Shown here: positions 19,034 through 30,751 of the stretch, in pieces
How the letters are laid out: the number at the start of each line of letters is the position of its first letter
How positions within the stretch are numbered: the first letter of the stretch is position 1
Assembly (NCBI RefSeq): GCF_003989665.1
Contig: NZ_RZIJ01000025.1
Coordinates: forward strand, 31,265 to 95,264
Source: Azospirillum doebereinerae
GTDB taxonomy: Bacteria > Pseudomonadota > Alphaproteobacteria > Azospirillales > Azospirillaceae
Reading direction: 5' to 3'
DNA length: 64,000 nucleotides
Translations under genes and position numbers: made by a program
The notes under the pieces: model-generated
Database searches by the model: none
The model's input: only the letters and a program-made list of their open reading frames with translations
Told to the model about the DNA's origin: nothing

Positions 19034-20326
19034 TTAAGGACGGCGGCGCAGCCGGGCCACGAAGAAACCGTCGATGCCGCCCAGCTCGGACAGCATGCCG
19101 GGCAGCGAGCGGACCTCGCCCTTCTCGTTGATCAGTTCCGACAACCCGCCAAGCTCGGCGGGCTTCACCGGCCATCGCTCCATCCGGTTGTCGCGGGCGA
19201 GCAGGCGGGTGATCTGCGCCTCGCCCTCCTCGGGCTGGATCGAGCAGGTGCAGTAGATCAGCGTGCCGCCAGGCCTCACCAGATCGAGCGCGCGCGCCAG
19301 CAGGCGGCCCTGCGCCTTGGCCAGTTTGGCGATGTCGTCGGGGGTCTTGACGCGCAGGATGTCGGGGTGGCGGCGGATCGCCCCGGTCGCCGAGCAGGGC
19401 GCGTCGAGCAGCACCGCGTCGGCCAGCTCGCCCGGCTCCCAGGTGGCGGCGTCGGTGGCGACCAGCTCGGCTTCGAGATCCAGGCGCTTGAGGTTCTCGG
19501 TCACCCGCTCCAGCCGCTTGGCCGAGCGGTCGAGCGCGACGACGCGGGCGCCCTGCGCCACCAACTGCGCGGTCTTGCCGCCGGGGGCGGCGCAGAGGTC
19601 GAAGACGCGCTTGCCGCGCAGGTCGCCGAACAGCTTGGCCGGCAGCGAGGCCGCCAGATCCTGCACCCACCAGCCGCCGGCGTCGAAGCCCGGCAGCTCG
19701 GTGACCGACCCGCCGGACGCCCGGCGCAACGTCCCGGTCGGCAGCACCGTGGCGTCGAGCCGCCCGGCCCAGGAGGACGGGTCGGCCTTGGCCGTCAGGT
19801 CGAGCGGGGCCTCGTGCAGATGCGCCTCGACGATCCCGCGCGCCTTGGCCGTGCCGTAGGCGGTGCGCCAGGACAGCCACATCCAGTCCGGGGTGTTCAG
19901 CCGGCCGGCGTCCTGCTGGGCGGCCAGCGCGATGCCTTCCCGACCGACGCGGCGCAGCACGGCGTTGATCAGCCCCTTGTAGGGCGCGCAGTTTCGCGCG
20001 GCGGCCAGTTCCACCGCCGTGTCGACGGCGGCGTGGGCGGGGGTGTTGAGGAAGACCAGCTGCGCCGTGCCCAGCCGCAGCATGTCGTGGATCGCCGCCT
20101 TGGGCAGGCCCGGCTTGGCGAGGCAGGCCTGGATCAGCTCGTCGATCTGGCCCAACCGGCGCAGCACCGTGGCGACCAGCACGCGGACGAAGCCGCGGTC
20201 GCGCGGCTCCAGCCCCGCAAGGTCGGGGTGCGCGTCGAACGCGTCGTCGAAGGGAACGGACTTGCGCAGCACGTCGCGCAGCAAGTCGAGCGCGACGCCG
20301 CGGGCGGCGAGGGTGGTGTCGGTCAT
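19034..20326 (-). CDS. rsmB: 16S rRNA (cytosine-5-)-methyltransferase RsmB
   Basis: A 430-residue protein with an N-terminal NusB-like RNA-binding domain (ARGVALDLLRDVLRKSVPFD; NAVLRRVGREG) and a C-terminal Rossmann methyltransferase. VFDLCAAPGGKTAQLVAQGA is the SAM motif, LLDAPCSATGAIRRHPDI holds the conserved Cys of motif IV, and LIYCTCSIQPEEGE the catalytic Cys of motif VI. It would form m5C967 in 16S rRNA. The ATG at 20326 fits the family start. Confidence 0.95.
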   Translation of the reverse strand: MTDTTLAARGVALDLLRDVLRKSVPFDDAFDAHPDLAGLEPRDRGFVRVLVATVLRRLGQIDELIQACLAKPGLPKAAIHDMLRLGTAQLVFLNTPAHAAVDTAVELAAARNCAPYKGLINAVLRRVGREGIALAAQQDAGRLNTPDWMWLSWRTAYGTAKARGIVEAHLHEAPLDLTAKADPSSWAGRLDATVLPTGTLRRASGGSVTELPGFDAGGWWVQDLAASLPAKLFGDLRGKRVFDLCAAPGGKTAQLVAQGARVVALDRSAKRLERVTENLKRLDLEAELVATDAATWEPGELADAVLLDAPCSATGAIRRHPDILRVKTPDDIAKLAKAQGRLLARALDLVRPGGTLIYCTCSIQPEEGEAQITRLLARDNRMERWPVKPAELGGLSELINEKGEVRSLPGMLSELGGIDGFFVARLRRRP

Positions 20327-20395
20327 GCCGTTGATCTAGCGCGCCCGGCGGGGCGTGTCGATGGCGGTGTTGGGCCGGGGGCAAGAAGCCTCCTT

Positions 20396-20505
20396 GGCCC
20401 CCTCCCCATCCCTCCCCCGCTTCGCGGGAGAGGGGGCCGGACCCTTGTCGGCGTTCGGCGGAGTTCCCTCTCCCGCCAAAGGCGGGGGAGGGTCAGGGAG
20501 GGGGC
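20396..20505. repeat. Paired GC-rich palindromic element, copy 2 (clpB-rsmB)
   Basis: Same design as copy 1: outward-facing hairpin units with GGCCCCCTCCCCATCCC on the left and GGGTCAGGGAGGGGGC on the right, separated by a linker holding CTTGTCGGCGTTCGGCGG. It lies just after the clpB stop on the minus strand. Confidence 0.9.
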
Positions 20506-20515
20506 AACGCGCGCC

Positions 20516-23101
<2,586 letters not shown>

Positions 23102-23195
23102 AGAGCGTGCTCCCTTATCTCCGACGACCGTCCGCAAGGCAGCCCGGTCGTTCCGATCCACATGAAACCGTGCGATCCGCAAGGATGATGCCGAA

Positions 23196-23224
23196 GATGT
23201 AGGCATCGCCCAAGGCCATGCAAG
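23196..23224 (-). promoter_or_regulatory. Heat-shock (RpoH/sigma-32-type) promoter of clpB
   Basis: On the minus strand CTTGCA (-35, CTTG at 23221-23224) is followed after 17 bases from CTTG by CCTACATC (-10, 23196-23203). The pattern matches the alphaproteobacterial RpoH consensus, roughly CTTGAA then C-rich CCTATNT. The inferred start is near 23188, leaving a leader of about 90 bases. Confidence 0.6.
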
Positions 23225-23381
23225 ACCATCGGCCTGCGGCCTTTTCCCGGCCGAACGGGGTATGCGTGGCCTGGCGCTTTTCCGCCTTAGTCCTCCGCCG
23301 ATTGACCCGCTTACGCGGCGCCCGGCGCGGCGGCTACAGTGTCGGCCGCAGAGCCAACGGCGCCCCCAACGGACGGACCCC

Positions 23382-23942
23382 ATGACGGCCATCGTCACCC
23401 CCCGCAAGCCGGAGCCGGACGCCGAGCGGCGGATCCAACCCGCCGCCCAGCCGACGCCTCGGCCGCTGCTCGCCCGCCTGCTGCGGCTGGCCTGGATCGG
23501 GCGCGGCCTGTGGCATCGTGTCGCGCGGCCGCTGACCATGGGCGTGCGGGCGCTGATCGTCGACGACTCCGACCCCGAGGACCACCGCGTCCTGCTGATC
23601 CGCCACAGCTACGTCGGAGGCTGGCACATGCCGGGCGGCGGCGTGGGACGGGGCGAGACCCTGTGCGAGGCGATGCGCCGCGAGGTGCGTGAGGAGGTCG
23701 GGCTGATCGTGGAGAGCGACGTCCAGCCGCTGGGCGTCTACGCCCGCTTCCGCCATGGAGCGAGCGACCACGTCGCGGTCTTCGCCGTGCGCGGCTGGAG
23801 CGGCACCCCGAAGGCCGACGGGGTGGAGATCGTCGAGGCGCGGTTCTTCGCCCTCAGCCACCTGCCCGCGGACCTCAGCCCGGCGACACGGCGGCGGCTG
23901 GAGGAGTTTCTCGGGCGCAAGCCCCTGGCCGAACGGTGGTAG
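23382..23942 (+). CDS. NUDIX hydrolase
   Basis: A 186-residue protein with a complete NUDIX box: GGVGRGETLCEAMRR, then EVREEVGL, satisfying Gx5Ex7REUxEExGU. The surrounding fold is HVLLIRHSYVGGWHMPGGG-like in position (residues about 70-85). The first 45 residues are Pro/Arg-rich and of unknown function. The substrate, a nucleoside diphosphate linked to X, cannot be told. It is divergent from clpB; the ATG at 23382 was chosen as the first start downstream of the clpB promoter with in-frame NUDIX fold. Confidence 0.9.
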   Translation: MTAIVTPRKPEPDAERRIQPAAQPTPRPLLARLLRLAWIGRGLWHRVARPLTMGVRALIVDDSDPEDHRVLLIRHSYVGGWHMPGGGVGRGETLCEAMRREVREEVGLIVESDVQPLGVYARFRHGASDHVAVFAVRGWSGTPKADGVEIVEARFFALSHLPADLSPATRRRLEEFLGRKPLAERW

Positions 23943-24038
23943 CGGGAACATCTGATGGGGTAGCGCGTCGAAACCGTCGATCGGGCCGTGATCGGGCCTG
24001 TTGACAGGGCCGATCCGCCCCACTCATTGTGCAGTGCA

Positions 24039-24809
24039 ATGAACCCGATTCTCGCCGCCATCCGCCGCCATCCCGTCAAGGGGCTGAGCGGCCAGGAGCT
24101 TCCCGCCGTCGAACTGACCGCCGGCCGGGCGCTCCCCTTCGACCGCCGCTACGGCCTGCTGAACGGAACGGCGGCGCTGGAGTCCGGGAGCGACGGGTGG
24201 CGGCTTCCGACCGATTTCTTCACGCTGGACCGCGTGGAAAAGCTCGCCACCCTCGACACCGAGTTCGACGAGGCGACCACGTCGCTGATCGTGCGGCGCG
24301 GCGGGCGGCAGGTGTCGCGCGGGCGGCTGGACCAGCCGATGGGCCGCACCCTGCTGGAGCAGTTCTTCGCCGCCTATCTGGCCGGCACCGTGCCCGGCAT
24401 GCCGCGACTGGTCGAGGCGGCGTCGGGCGCCTTCGGCGACCACGAGGAGCCGTCGCTGGTCCTCCTCAACCTCGCCAGCCTGCGCGACCTGGAGGAGCGG
24501 GTCGCCAAGCAGCCGGTCGATCCGCGCCGCTTCCGGGCCAATCTGTGGATCGACGGGCTGGATCCGTGGGTGGAACGGTCCTGGACCGGCCAGAGCCTGA
24601 GCGTCGGCGGCGCGACGCTGGAGATCGTCGGGCCGGTCGACGGACGTCCGGCCAACGACGTGAACCCTGACAACGGGGCGACCGACCTGAACCTGCTGCC
24701 GATCATGGAGCGCGGCTACGGCCATTGCCAGATCGCGGTCCGCGCCCGCGTCACCGGCGGCGGCCGGATCGCGCAGGGCGACCCGGTCTCACCACCCAAA
24801 CAAGCCTGA
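24039..24809 (+). CDS. MOSC domain-containing protein
   Basis: A 256-residue protein. An N-terminal MOSC_N beta-barrel opens with ILAAIRRHPVKGLSGQELPA and LPFDRRYGLL; the MOSC domain with VDPRRFRANLWIDGLDPWVE, IVGPVDGRPANDVNPDNG and a conserved Asn-rich segment follows. MOSC proteins bind sulfur-carrier intermediates for molybdenum-cofactor enzymes or transfer oxygen to N-hydroxylated substrates (YcbX, mARC). The canonical catalytic Cys is not obvious, so function is uncertain. It converges on the DUF4167 gene with a 16-base gap. Confidence 0.85.
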   Translation: MNPILAAIRRHPVKGLSGQELPAVELTAGRALPFDRRYGLLNGTAALESGSDGWRLPTDFFTLDRVEKLATLDTEFDEATTSLIVRRGGRQVSRGRLDQPMGRTLLEQFFAAYLAGTVPGMPRLVEAASGAFGDHEEPSLVLLNLASLRDLEERVAKQPVDPRRFRANLWIDGLDPWVERSWTGQSLSVGGATLEIVGPVDGRPANDVNPDNGATDLNLLPIMERGYGHCQIAVRARVTGGGRIAQGDPVSPPKQA

Positions 24810-24825
24810 CAAGCCCCGGAGAGGG

Positions 24826-25287
24826 TCAGGCGTTGACCGCCGCCCGCTCCTCGGCGTCGTCGGCCTCGTCCTCGTCCGGCTGCTGGGACTCGTCCTCGTC
24901 GAAGGACTGGACCGGACCCGGAACGGAAGTGTGCCCGCCGTTGGGCTGGGGCTGACCGCCGCGCTGGCGGTTTTCCGATTCCTGGATCTGGTTGGTGATG
25001 CGGAGGTAATGCTCCGCGTGCTGAAGGTAGTTCTCGGCCTGCACCCGGTCGCCCGCCGTCATCGCGTCGCGCGCCAGGGTCTGGTATTTTTCCTGGACCT
25101 GCCACGCGTTGCCGCGAATGCGCACGTCCGGGCCGTTGCTGTCGAAGTTCTGGTGACGCAACGGGACGTTCTGGCGCCGGTTGGCGTTGCCGCCCCCACC
25201 GCCACCGCCGTTGCCACCACCGCCTCCGCCCCCGCCGCCGTTGTTGCCACGACCACGCGAACGCCTGGAGTTCGGTCCCTGTCTCAT
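24826..25287 (-). CDS. DUF4167 domain-containing protein
   Basis: A 153-residue protein with an Arg/Gly/Asn-rich N-terminus (MRQGPNSRRSRGRGNNGGGG), then the conserved domain FDSNGPDVRIRGNAWQVQEK and AENYLQHAEHYLRITNQIQE of DUF4167, followed by an acidic tail. The family is confined to alphaproteobacteria, usually next to prmC and clpB as here; function unknown, though the basic glycine-rich head suggests nucleic acid binding. Confidence 0.9.
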   Translation of the reverse strand: MRQGPNSRRSRGRGNNGGGGGGGGGNGGGGGGGNANRRQNVPLRHQNFDSNGPDVRIRGNAWQVQEKYQTLARDAMTAGDRVQAENYLQHAEHYLRITNQIQESENRQRGGQPQPNGGHTSVPGPVQSFDEDESQQPDEDEADDAEERAAVNA

Positions 25288-25548
25288 TCGGCTCTTAAGG
25301 CCCCATGCAAGAGAAGCGGATTCCCCGGAACGTTCGGGCGGCCGGTCCGGCCGCCAAGCCTGCCATGGACGTCCGCCACGGATGGGTCACGGGGATCAAA
25401 CGACGCGTCCGCATCGAGTGCGGCGGGCTGCGGCGGTCGGGGCTCGGCGGAAAAGCAGTCCGAGACTCGGAACCCCGCAGATCCTTGTGTTCGCGGTCGT
25501 ACATCGGACACTAAACGCCAACGCCCGGCAATCCAATCTTTTTTTTGG

Positions 25549-26409
25549 TTATTCGCGCGGTGTAAGTCCGTTTCGTCCCCGGACGCATCGTTCGATCCCG
25601 CCAAGATCACGGAGTTGTTCGATCTCGTGGAAGCCCTGTGCGGCCAGCAGCCGCGTCACGTCCGGGGCTTGACCCTGCCCCACCTCGAAGGCGGCCAGCC
25701 CGCCGGGGACCAGCAGGGTTGAAAGCTGGGCCGCGATGATCCGGTAGGGCTCCAGCCCGTCGGGACCGCCGTCGAGCGCCCGCCGGGGATCGTGGTCGCG
25801 CACCTCCGGGGCGAGGGTGGCGATCTCCGCGCTGGGAATGTAGGGGGGATTGGAAACAACGATATCGAAACGATCCCTGATACCGTTTGCCCAATTGCCG
25901 GTCTGGAAGCGCGCGCGGCCAGCCAGCCCGTTGCGTTCGGCGTTCCCGGCGGCGGCCTCGACCGCCAAGGGGCTGAGATCGACGCCAAGGCCACGGGCGT
26001 TGGGCAGTTCCGCCAGCAGGGCCAGCAGGATGCAGCCCGTTCCGGTGCCGAGATCGAGCAGGGACAGCGGGGCCTTGGTGTCGGGAAGAGCCTTCAACAC
26101 GGCCTCGACCACGGTCTCGGTGTCCGGGCGCGGTTCGAGCGTGTCGGGGTTGAGCGCGAGGTCGATGGTCCAGAACTCCCGGTGGCCAAGGATGCGGCCG
26201 ACCGGCTCGCGCGCGACGCGGCGGTCGATCAGGGCCAGAGCGCGGGCAGCATCCGTTTCGGAGACGGTTTGTTCCGACTTCGTAATGAAGTCCGTCCGGG
26301 TAAGGCCGAGCGCGTGTTCCAGCAGGTAGCGGGCGTCAAGATCGGGCGTGTCGATGCCGGCTTCGCGCAGACGGCTTTCGGCGAGACGGCGCAGGCTGTG
26401 GAGGTTCAT
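25549..26409 (-). CDS. prmC: Peptide chain release factor N5-glutamine methyltransferase
   Basis: A 286-residue PrmC that methylates the GGQ glutamine of RF1 and RF2. An N-terminal helical recognition domain precedes the SAM-binding LLDLGTGTGCILLALLAELP and the substrate-binding FDIVVSNPPYIPSAEIATLA with the NPPY signature. Normally directly downstream of prfA; here 503 bases separate it from the prfA stop because a DUF559 nuclease gene with flanking repeats lies between them. It continues towards DUF4167 with a 261-base gap. Confidence 0.95.
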   Translation of the reverse strand: MNLHSLRRLAESRLREAGIDTPDLDARYLLEHALGLTRTDFITKSEQTVSETDAARALALIDRRVAREPVGRILGHREFWTIDLALNPDTLEPRPDTETVVEAVLKALPDTKAPLSLLDLGTGTGCILLALLAELPNARGLGVDLSPLAVEAAAGNAERNGLAGRARFQTGNWANGIRDRFDIVVSNPPYIPSAEIATLAPEVRDHDPRRALDGGPDGLEPYRIIAAQLSTLLVPGGLAAFEVGQGQAPDVTRLLAAQGFHEIEQLRDLGGIERCVRGRNGLTPRE

Positions 26410-26465
26410 CGCCGCGACCTTTTTGCACTTTTCACGAGAAACTCCTCCTCTACACTGCGTCGCGC

Positions 26466-26514
26466 ATTCCCTCTCCCGCGCAGCGGGGGAGGGTTAGGGA
26501 GGGGGCAACCACAA
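26466..26514. repeat. Left repeat unit flanking the DUF559 gene
   Basis: CCCTCTCCCGC-GCA-GCGGGGGAGGG with tail TTAGGGAGGGGGC, the same unit as in the paired palindromic elements. Its tail points toward the DUF559 gene, and it pairs as an inverted repeat with the unit at 26858-26904. Confidence 0.9.
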
Positions 26515-26521
26515 ACCAACC

Positions 26522-26905
26522 ATGCCACGCGCCAGCAAGGAAACCCAATCCCACGCGCGCGTCATGCGCCATATTCCCACCGATGCGGAACGCAAACTGT
26601 GGAGCCTCGTCCGACGCCGACAACTGAACGGCTGGTATTTCCGAAGGCAACACCCGATTCCTCCTTACATCGCCGACTTCGCCTGTCTCGAAGCCCGTCT
26701 GATCGTGGAGGCCGACGGCGGCCAGCACGCCGACTCCGCTTACGACACGGCCCGCGACGGTTGGCTGAACACGCAGGGTTGGCGGATTCTGCGGTTCTGG
26801 AACAACGATGTGCTGCGTCACCCAGAAGGTGTCGCGCGCATGATCTGGGAAGCCCTCGGCCCCCTCCCCGCCCCTCCCCCGCCTGCGGCGGGAGAGGGAG
26901 AATAG
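26522..26905 (+). CDS. DUF559 (Vsr-like) endonuclease domain protein
   Basis: A 127-residue protein. The conserved region opens with DAERKLWSLVRRRQLNGWYF and RRQHPIPPYIADFACLEARL; Asp52 and Glu63-x-Asp65 with His69 form the PD-(D/E)xK-type active site of the DUF559/Vsr-like group, followed by TQGWRILRFWNNDVL. Residues 113-127 (Pro/Ala/Gly-rich) are encoded by the right repeat unit, so the reading frame runs into the repeat. The gene breaks the prfA-prmC pair. Its function in the cell is unknown; DUF559 members are often predicted nicking or repair nucleases. Confidence 0.9.
   Translation: MPRASKETQSHARVMRHIPTDAERKLWSLVRRRQLNGWYFRRQHPIPPYIADFACLEARLIVEADGGQHADSAYDTARDGWLNTQGWRILRFWNNDVLRHPEGVARMIWEALGPLPAPPPPAAGEGE
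26858..26904. repeat. Right repeat unit flanking the DUF559 gene
   Basis: GCCCCCTCCCCGCCCCTCCC then CCGCC-TGC-GGCGGGAGAGGG, the reverse complement of the left unit with small changes. It also encodes the last residues of the DUF559 protein and ends eight bases before the prfA stop. Confidence 0.9.
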
Positions 26906-26912
26906 GTCGGCG

Positions 26913-27960
<1,048 letters not shown>

Positions 27961-27986
<26 letters not shown>

Positions 27987-29277
27987 GTCGCTCGTCCTCA
28001 TCCCGTTCGTCAACGGCCATCCCGTCCAGCCGGAACAGCCGGAACAGCAGCCGTTCGGCCGCGGCCCGTTCGGCCAACCCCACCCCGTCCTGCTCCGCCG
28101 CCAGCGCCCGCAGCACCTCCGACGGGCGGTGCAGCAGCCGGTTCACCAGCAGCCGCGTCGCCGACGCCGCGTCCAGATCGCCGTGCTCGACCAGCAGGCG
28201 CCGCCGCTCCGCCTCGAAATGCGTCCGCAGCGCCGCCACGGCGGGCACGGCGGCGCGTTCGGCCCGGTCGCGGGCGAAGGCGGCCAGCGCCTCGTCCACG
28301 ATGGTCCAGGCGGCCTGGGTCGCCGCCTCGCGCCCGACACGGCCCTGCAGGGCCACCCGCTCCAGATCGGCGAGGTCGTAGACGAAGGCGCCGTCCATCC
28401 GCGCCACCGCCGGATCGACGTCGGACGGGATCGCGGCGTCCACCACGAAGACCGGACGGCGGCGGCGGCGCTTCAGCGCCACCTCCATCATCCCGGCGGT
28501 GAGGATATAGCGCCCCAACCCCGCCGCGGTCACCACGATATCGGCGCCGGCCAGCGCGGAATCGAGATCGGCCCAGGGCGCGAAATGCCCGTCGAGCCGC
28601 CGCGCCGCCGCTTCGGCCCGGCGGTCCACCGGGGCGGCGATGGTCAGCCGCGACAGCCCGGCCTCGCGCAGGCCGTCCAGCACCAGCGCGCCCATGTCGC
28701 CGACCCCGATCAGCAGGGCCGAGCAGCGCTTGGGATCGCCGTGCAGGTCGCGCGCCACCTGGACGGCGGCGGCGGCCAGCGAGGTGGCGCCCTCGGCGAT
28801 CGGCGTCTCGCTGCGCACCCGCTTGGCGGCGGTGTAGGCGGCCTGCAACGCCGCCTCCAGCTCCGGCCCGGTCAGCCCGGCCGACGCGGCGCCGCGATGG
28901 GCGGCCTTGAGTTGGCCCAGGATGTGCGGCTCGCCGATGATCTGGCTGTCGAGGGAGCAGGCCACCGAGAACAGGTGGCGCACCGCGTCCAGCCCGGTGC
29001 GGGTGTAGAGCTGATCGGCGAGGTCCGGCGTCGGCAGACCGACCCGCTCGGCCATCAGCTCGGCGATGGCGAGCGCCGCCTCGTTGGGGCGCTCGTGGAC
29101 GGCCTGCACCTCCACCCGGTCGCAGGTGCTGAGCCACACCGCCTGCGACACCCCGGCGGCGCGCAGACGCTCCAGCATGGCCGGAACCTCGGCCTCGTCG
29201 GTCGCAAGACCGTCGCGGATGGCTCCGGAACAGGTCCGGTGGCTGGCGCCGATGACGAGGTAGGATGTGGTGGTCAC
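27961..29277 (-). CDS. hemA: Glutamyl-tRNA reductase
   Basis: A 438-residue GluTR, first enzyme of the C5 pathway to 5-aminolevulinate, reducing glutamyl-tRNA(Glu) with NADPH. LVIGASHRTCSGAIRDGL and WLSTCDRVEVQAVHERPNEA carry the catalytic Cys52; the NADPH domain contains LLIGVGDMGALVLDGLREAG; the C-terminal dimerisation helix is long and Arg-rich. The usual STCNR is STCDR here. The hallmark alphaproteobacterial alternative (ALA synthase from glycine) shares the symbol hemA, but this gene is clearly the tRNA-dependent enzyme. Confidence 0.95.
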
Positions 29278-29339
29278 GCCGGTGGTCGTTTCGCCCCTGC
29301 CCGCCGCGGAAGACCGCTCAAGGGACGGGTGTTGTTTGA

Positions 29340-29487
29340 GACACGGATGAACACGGATTTAGACACGGATGAACACGGATAAAGAACAGAAAAATGACGC
29401 AGCTTTAAACCGTTCGGCCAGGACCGTCCCGGGATTATTGTTTTCTATCCGTGTTCATCCGTGTCTGAATCCGTGTTCATCCGTGTG
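29340..29487. repeat. Cluster of ATCCGTGT/ACACGGAT repeats, copy B
   Basis: ACACGGATGAACACGGAT-type repeats at 29341-29379 oppose ATCCGTGTTCATCCGTGT-type repeats at 29447-29487, around about 65 bases of unrelated sequence including TTATTGTTTTCT. The arms can pair. The cluster lies between the hemA start and the ispG stop. Confidence 0.88.
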
Positions 29488-29492
29488 AAAAT

Positions 29493-30626
29493 TCACTCCG
29501 CCGCCACCACCGCCGTTTCGCTGGCGGCCTTTTCCGCCTCGATCTCGGCGGCCTTCTTCTCGACCAGCCCAACGAGATGCTCGACGATGTCCTTGTCCTT
29601 CAGGCGGTGGTCGGTGACGCCCGACAGGTAGATCTGGTGGGTGTTGTTGCCGCCGCCGGTCAGGCCGATGTCGGTCTCGCGCGCCTCGCCGGGGCCGTTC
29701 ACCACGCAACCGATCACCGACAGCGTCAGCGGCGTCGTGATGTGCGACAGGCGCTCCTCCAGAAGCTCCACCGTCTTGATGACGTTGAAGTTCTGCCGCG
29801 CGCAGCTGGGACAGGAGATCACCGTCACGCCGCGCCGCCGCAGGCCGAGCGACTTCAGCATCTCGTAGCCGACCTGCACCTCTTCGGCCGGCTCGGCGGA
29901 CAGGGAGACGCGCAGCGTGTCGCCGATGCCCGACCACAGCAGCATCCCGAGCCCGATGGAGGACTTCACCGTCCCGGCGCGCAGGCCGCCGGCCTCGGTG
30001 ATGCCGATGTGCAGCGGGTAGTCGCAGGCCTCGGCCAGCGCCTGGTAGGCGGCCACGGCCAGGAAGGTGTCGGACGCCTTGACCGAGATCTTGAACTCGC
30101 GGAAGTCGTTGTCTTCCAGGATCTTCGCGTGGTTCAGCGCGCTCTCGACCATCGCCTCGGGGCAGGGCTCGCCGTATTTCTCCAGCAGGTCCTGCTCCAG
30201 CGAGCCGGCGTTGACACCGATCCGCATCGAGCAGCCGTGGTCCTTGGCGGCCTTCACCACCTCGCGCACCCGCTCGGCCGAGCCGATGTTGCCGGGGTTG
30301 ATGCGCAGGCAGGCGGCGCCGCTCTCCGCCGCCTCGATGGCGCGCTTGTAATGGAAATGGATGTCGGCGACGACCGGCACCGAGACCTGTTTGACGATGT
30401 CCTTCAGCGCCAGCGCCGACTCGCGGTCGGGGCAGGAGACGCGGACGATGTCCACCCCGACCCGCTCGGCCGCCTGGATCTGCGCGACCGTCGCCGCCAC
30501 GTCGGTGGTCGGCGTGTTGGTCATCGTCTGCACGGAGATCGGCGCATCGCCGCCGACAAGCACGTTGCCGACCCGGATCTGGCGGGACTTGCGGCGAAGG
30601 ATCTGACGGTAGGCGCGCACGGTCAT
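29493..30626 (-). CDS. ispG: 4-hydroxy-3-methylbut-2-en-1-yl diphosphate synthase (flavodoxin-type IspG)
   Basis: A 377-residue iron-sulfur enzyme of the MEP isoprenoid pathway. The N-terminal TIM-barrel opens with SRQIRVGNVLVGGDAPISVQ and has VDIVRVSCPDRESALALKDI; the C-terminal domain binds [4Fe-4S] through ISCPSCARQNFN and VIGCVVNGPGEARETDIGL, three conserved Cys. Length matches proteobacterial IspG. It lies downstream of the rodZ-like gene, as in many proteobacteria. Confidence 0.97.
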   Translation of the reverse strand: MTVRAYRQILRRKSRQIRVGNVLVGGDAPISVQTMTNTPTTDVAATVAQIQAAERVGVDIVRVSCPDRESALALKDIVKQVSVPVVADIHFHYKRAIEAAESGAACLRINPGNIGSAERVREVVKAAKDHGCSMRIGVNAGSLEQDLLEKYGEPCPEAMVESALNHAKILEDNDFREFKISVKASDTFLAVAAYQALAEACDYPLHIGITEAGGLRAGTVKSSIGLGMLLWSGIGDTLRVSLSAEPAEEVQVGYEMLKSLGLRRRGVTVISCPSCARQNFNVIKTVELLEERLSHITTPLTLSVIGCVVNGPGEARETDIGLTGGGNNTHQIYLSGVTDHRLKDKDIVEHLVGLVEKKAAEIEAEKAASETAVVAAE

Positions 30627-30751
30627 GACAGGGGCCTCAAGGCAACGGCGAGGGGCGATGGCGGAGATCCGGCCGCTGCGACACGGCCGGGGTCACGTCA
30701 GAGGTACGGTCCGGCGCGGCGGATTCAAGCGCCGCTTCCGGGACCCTGCCC

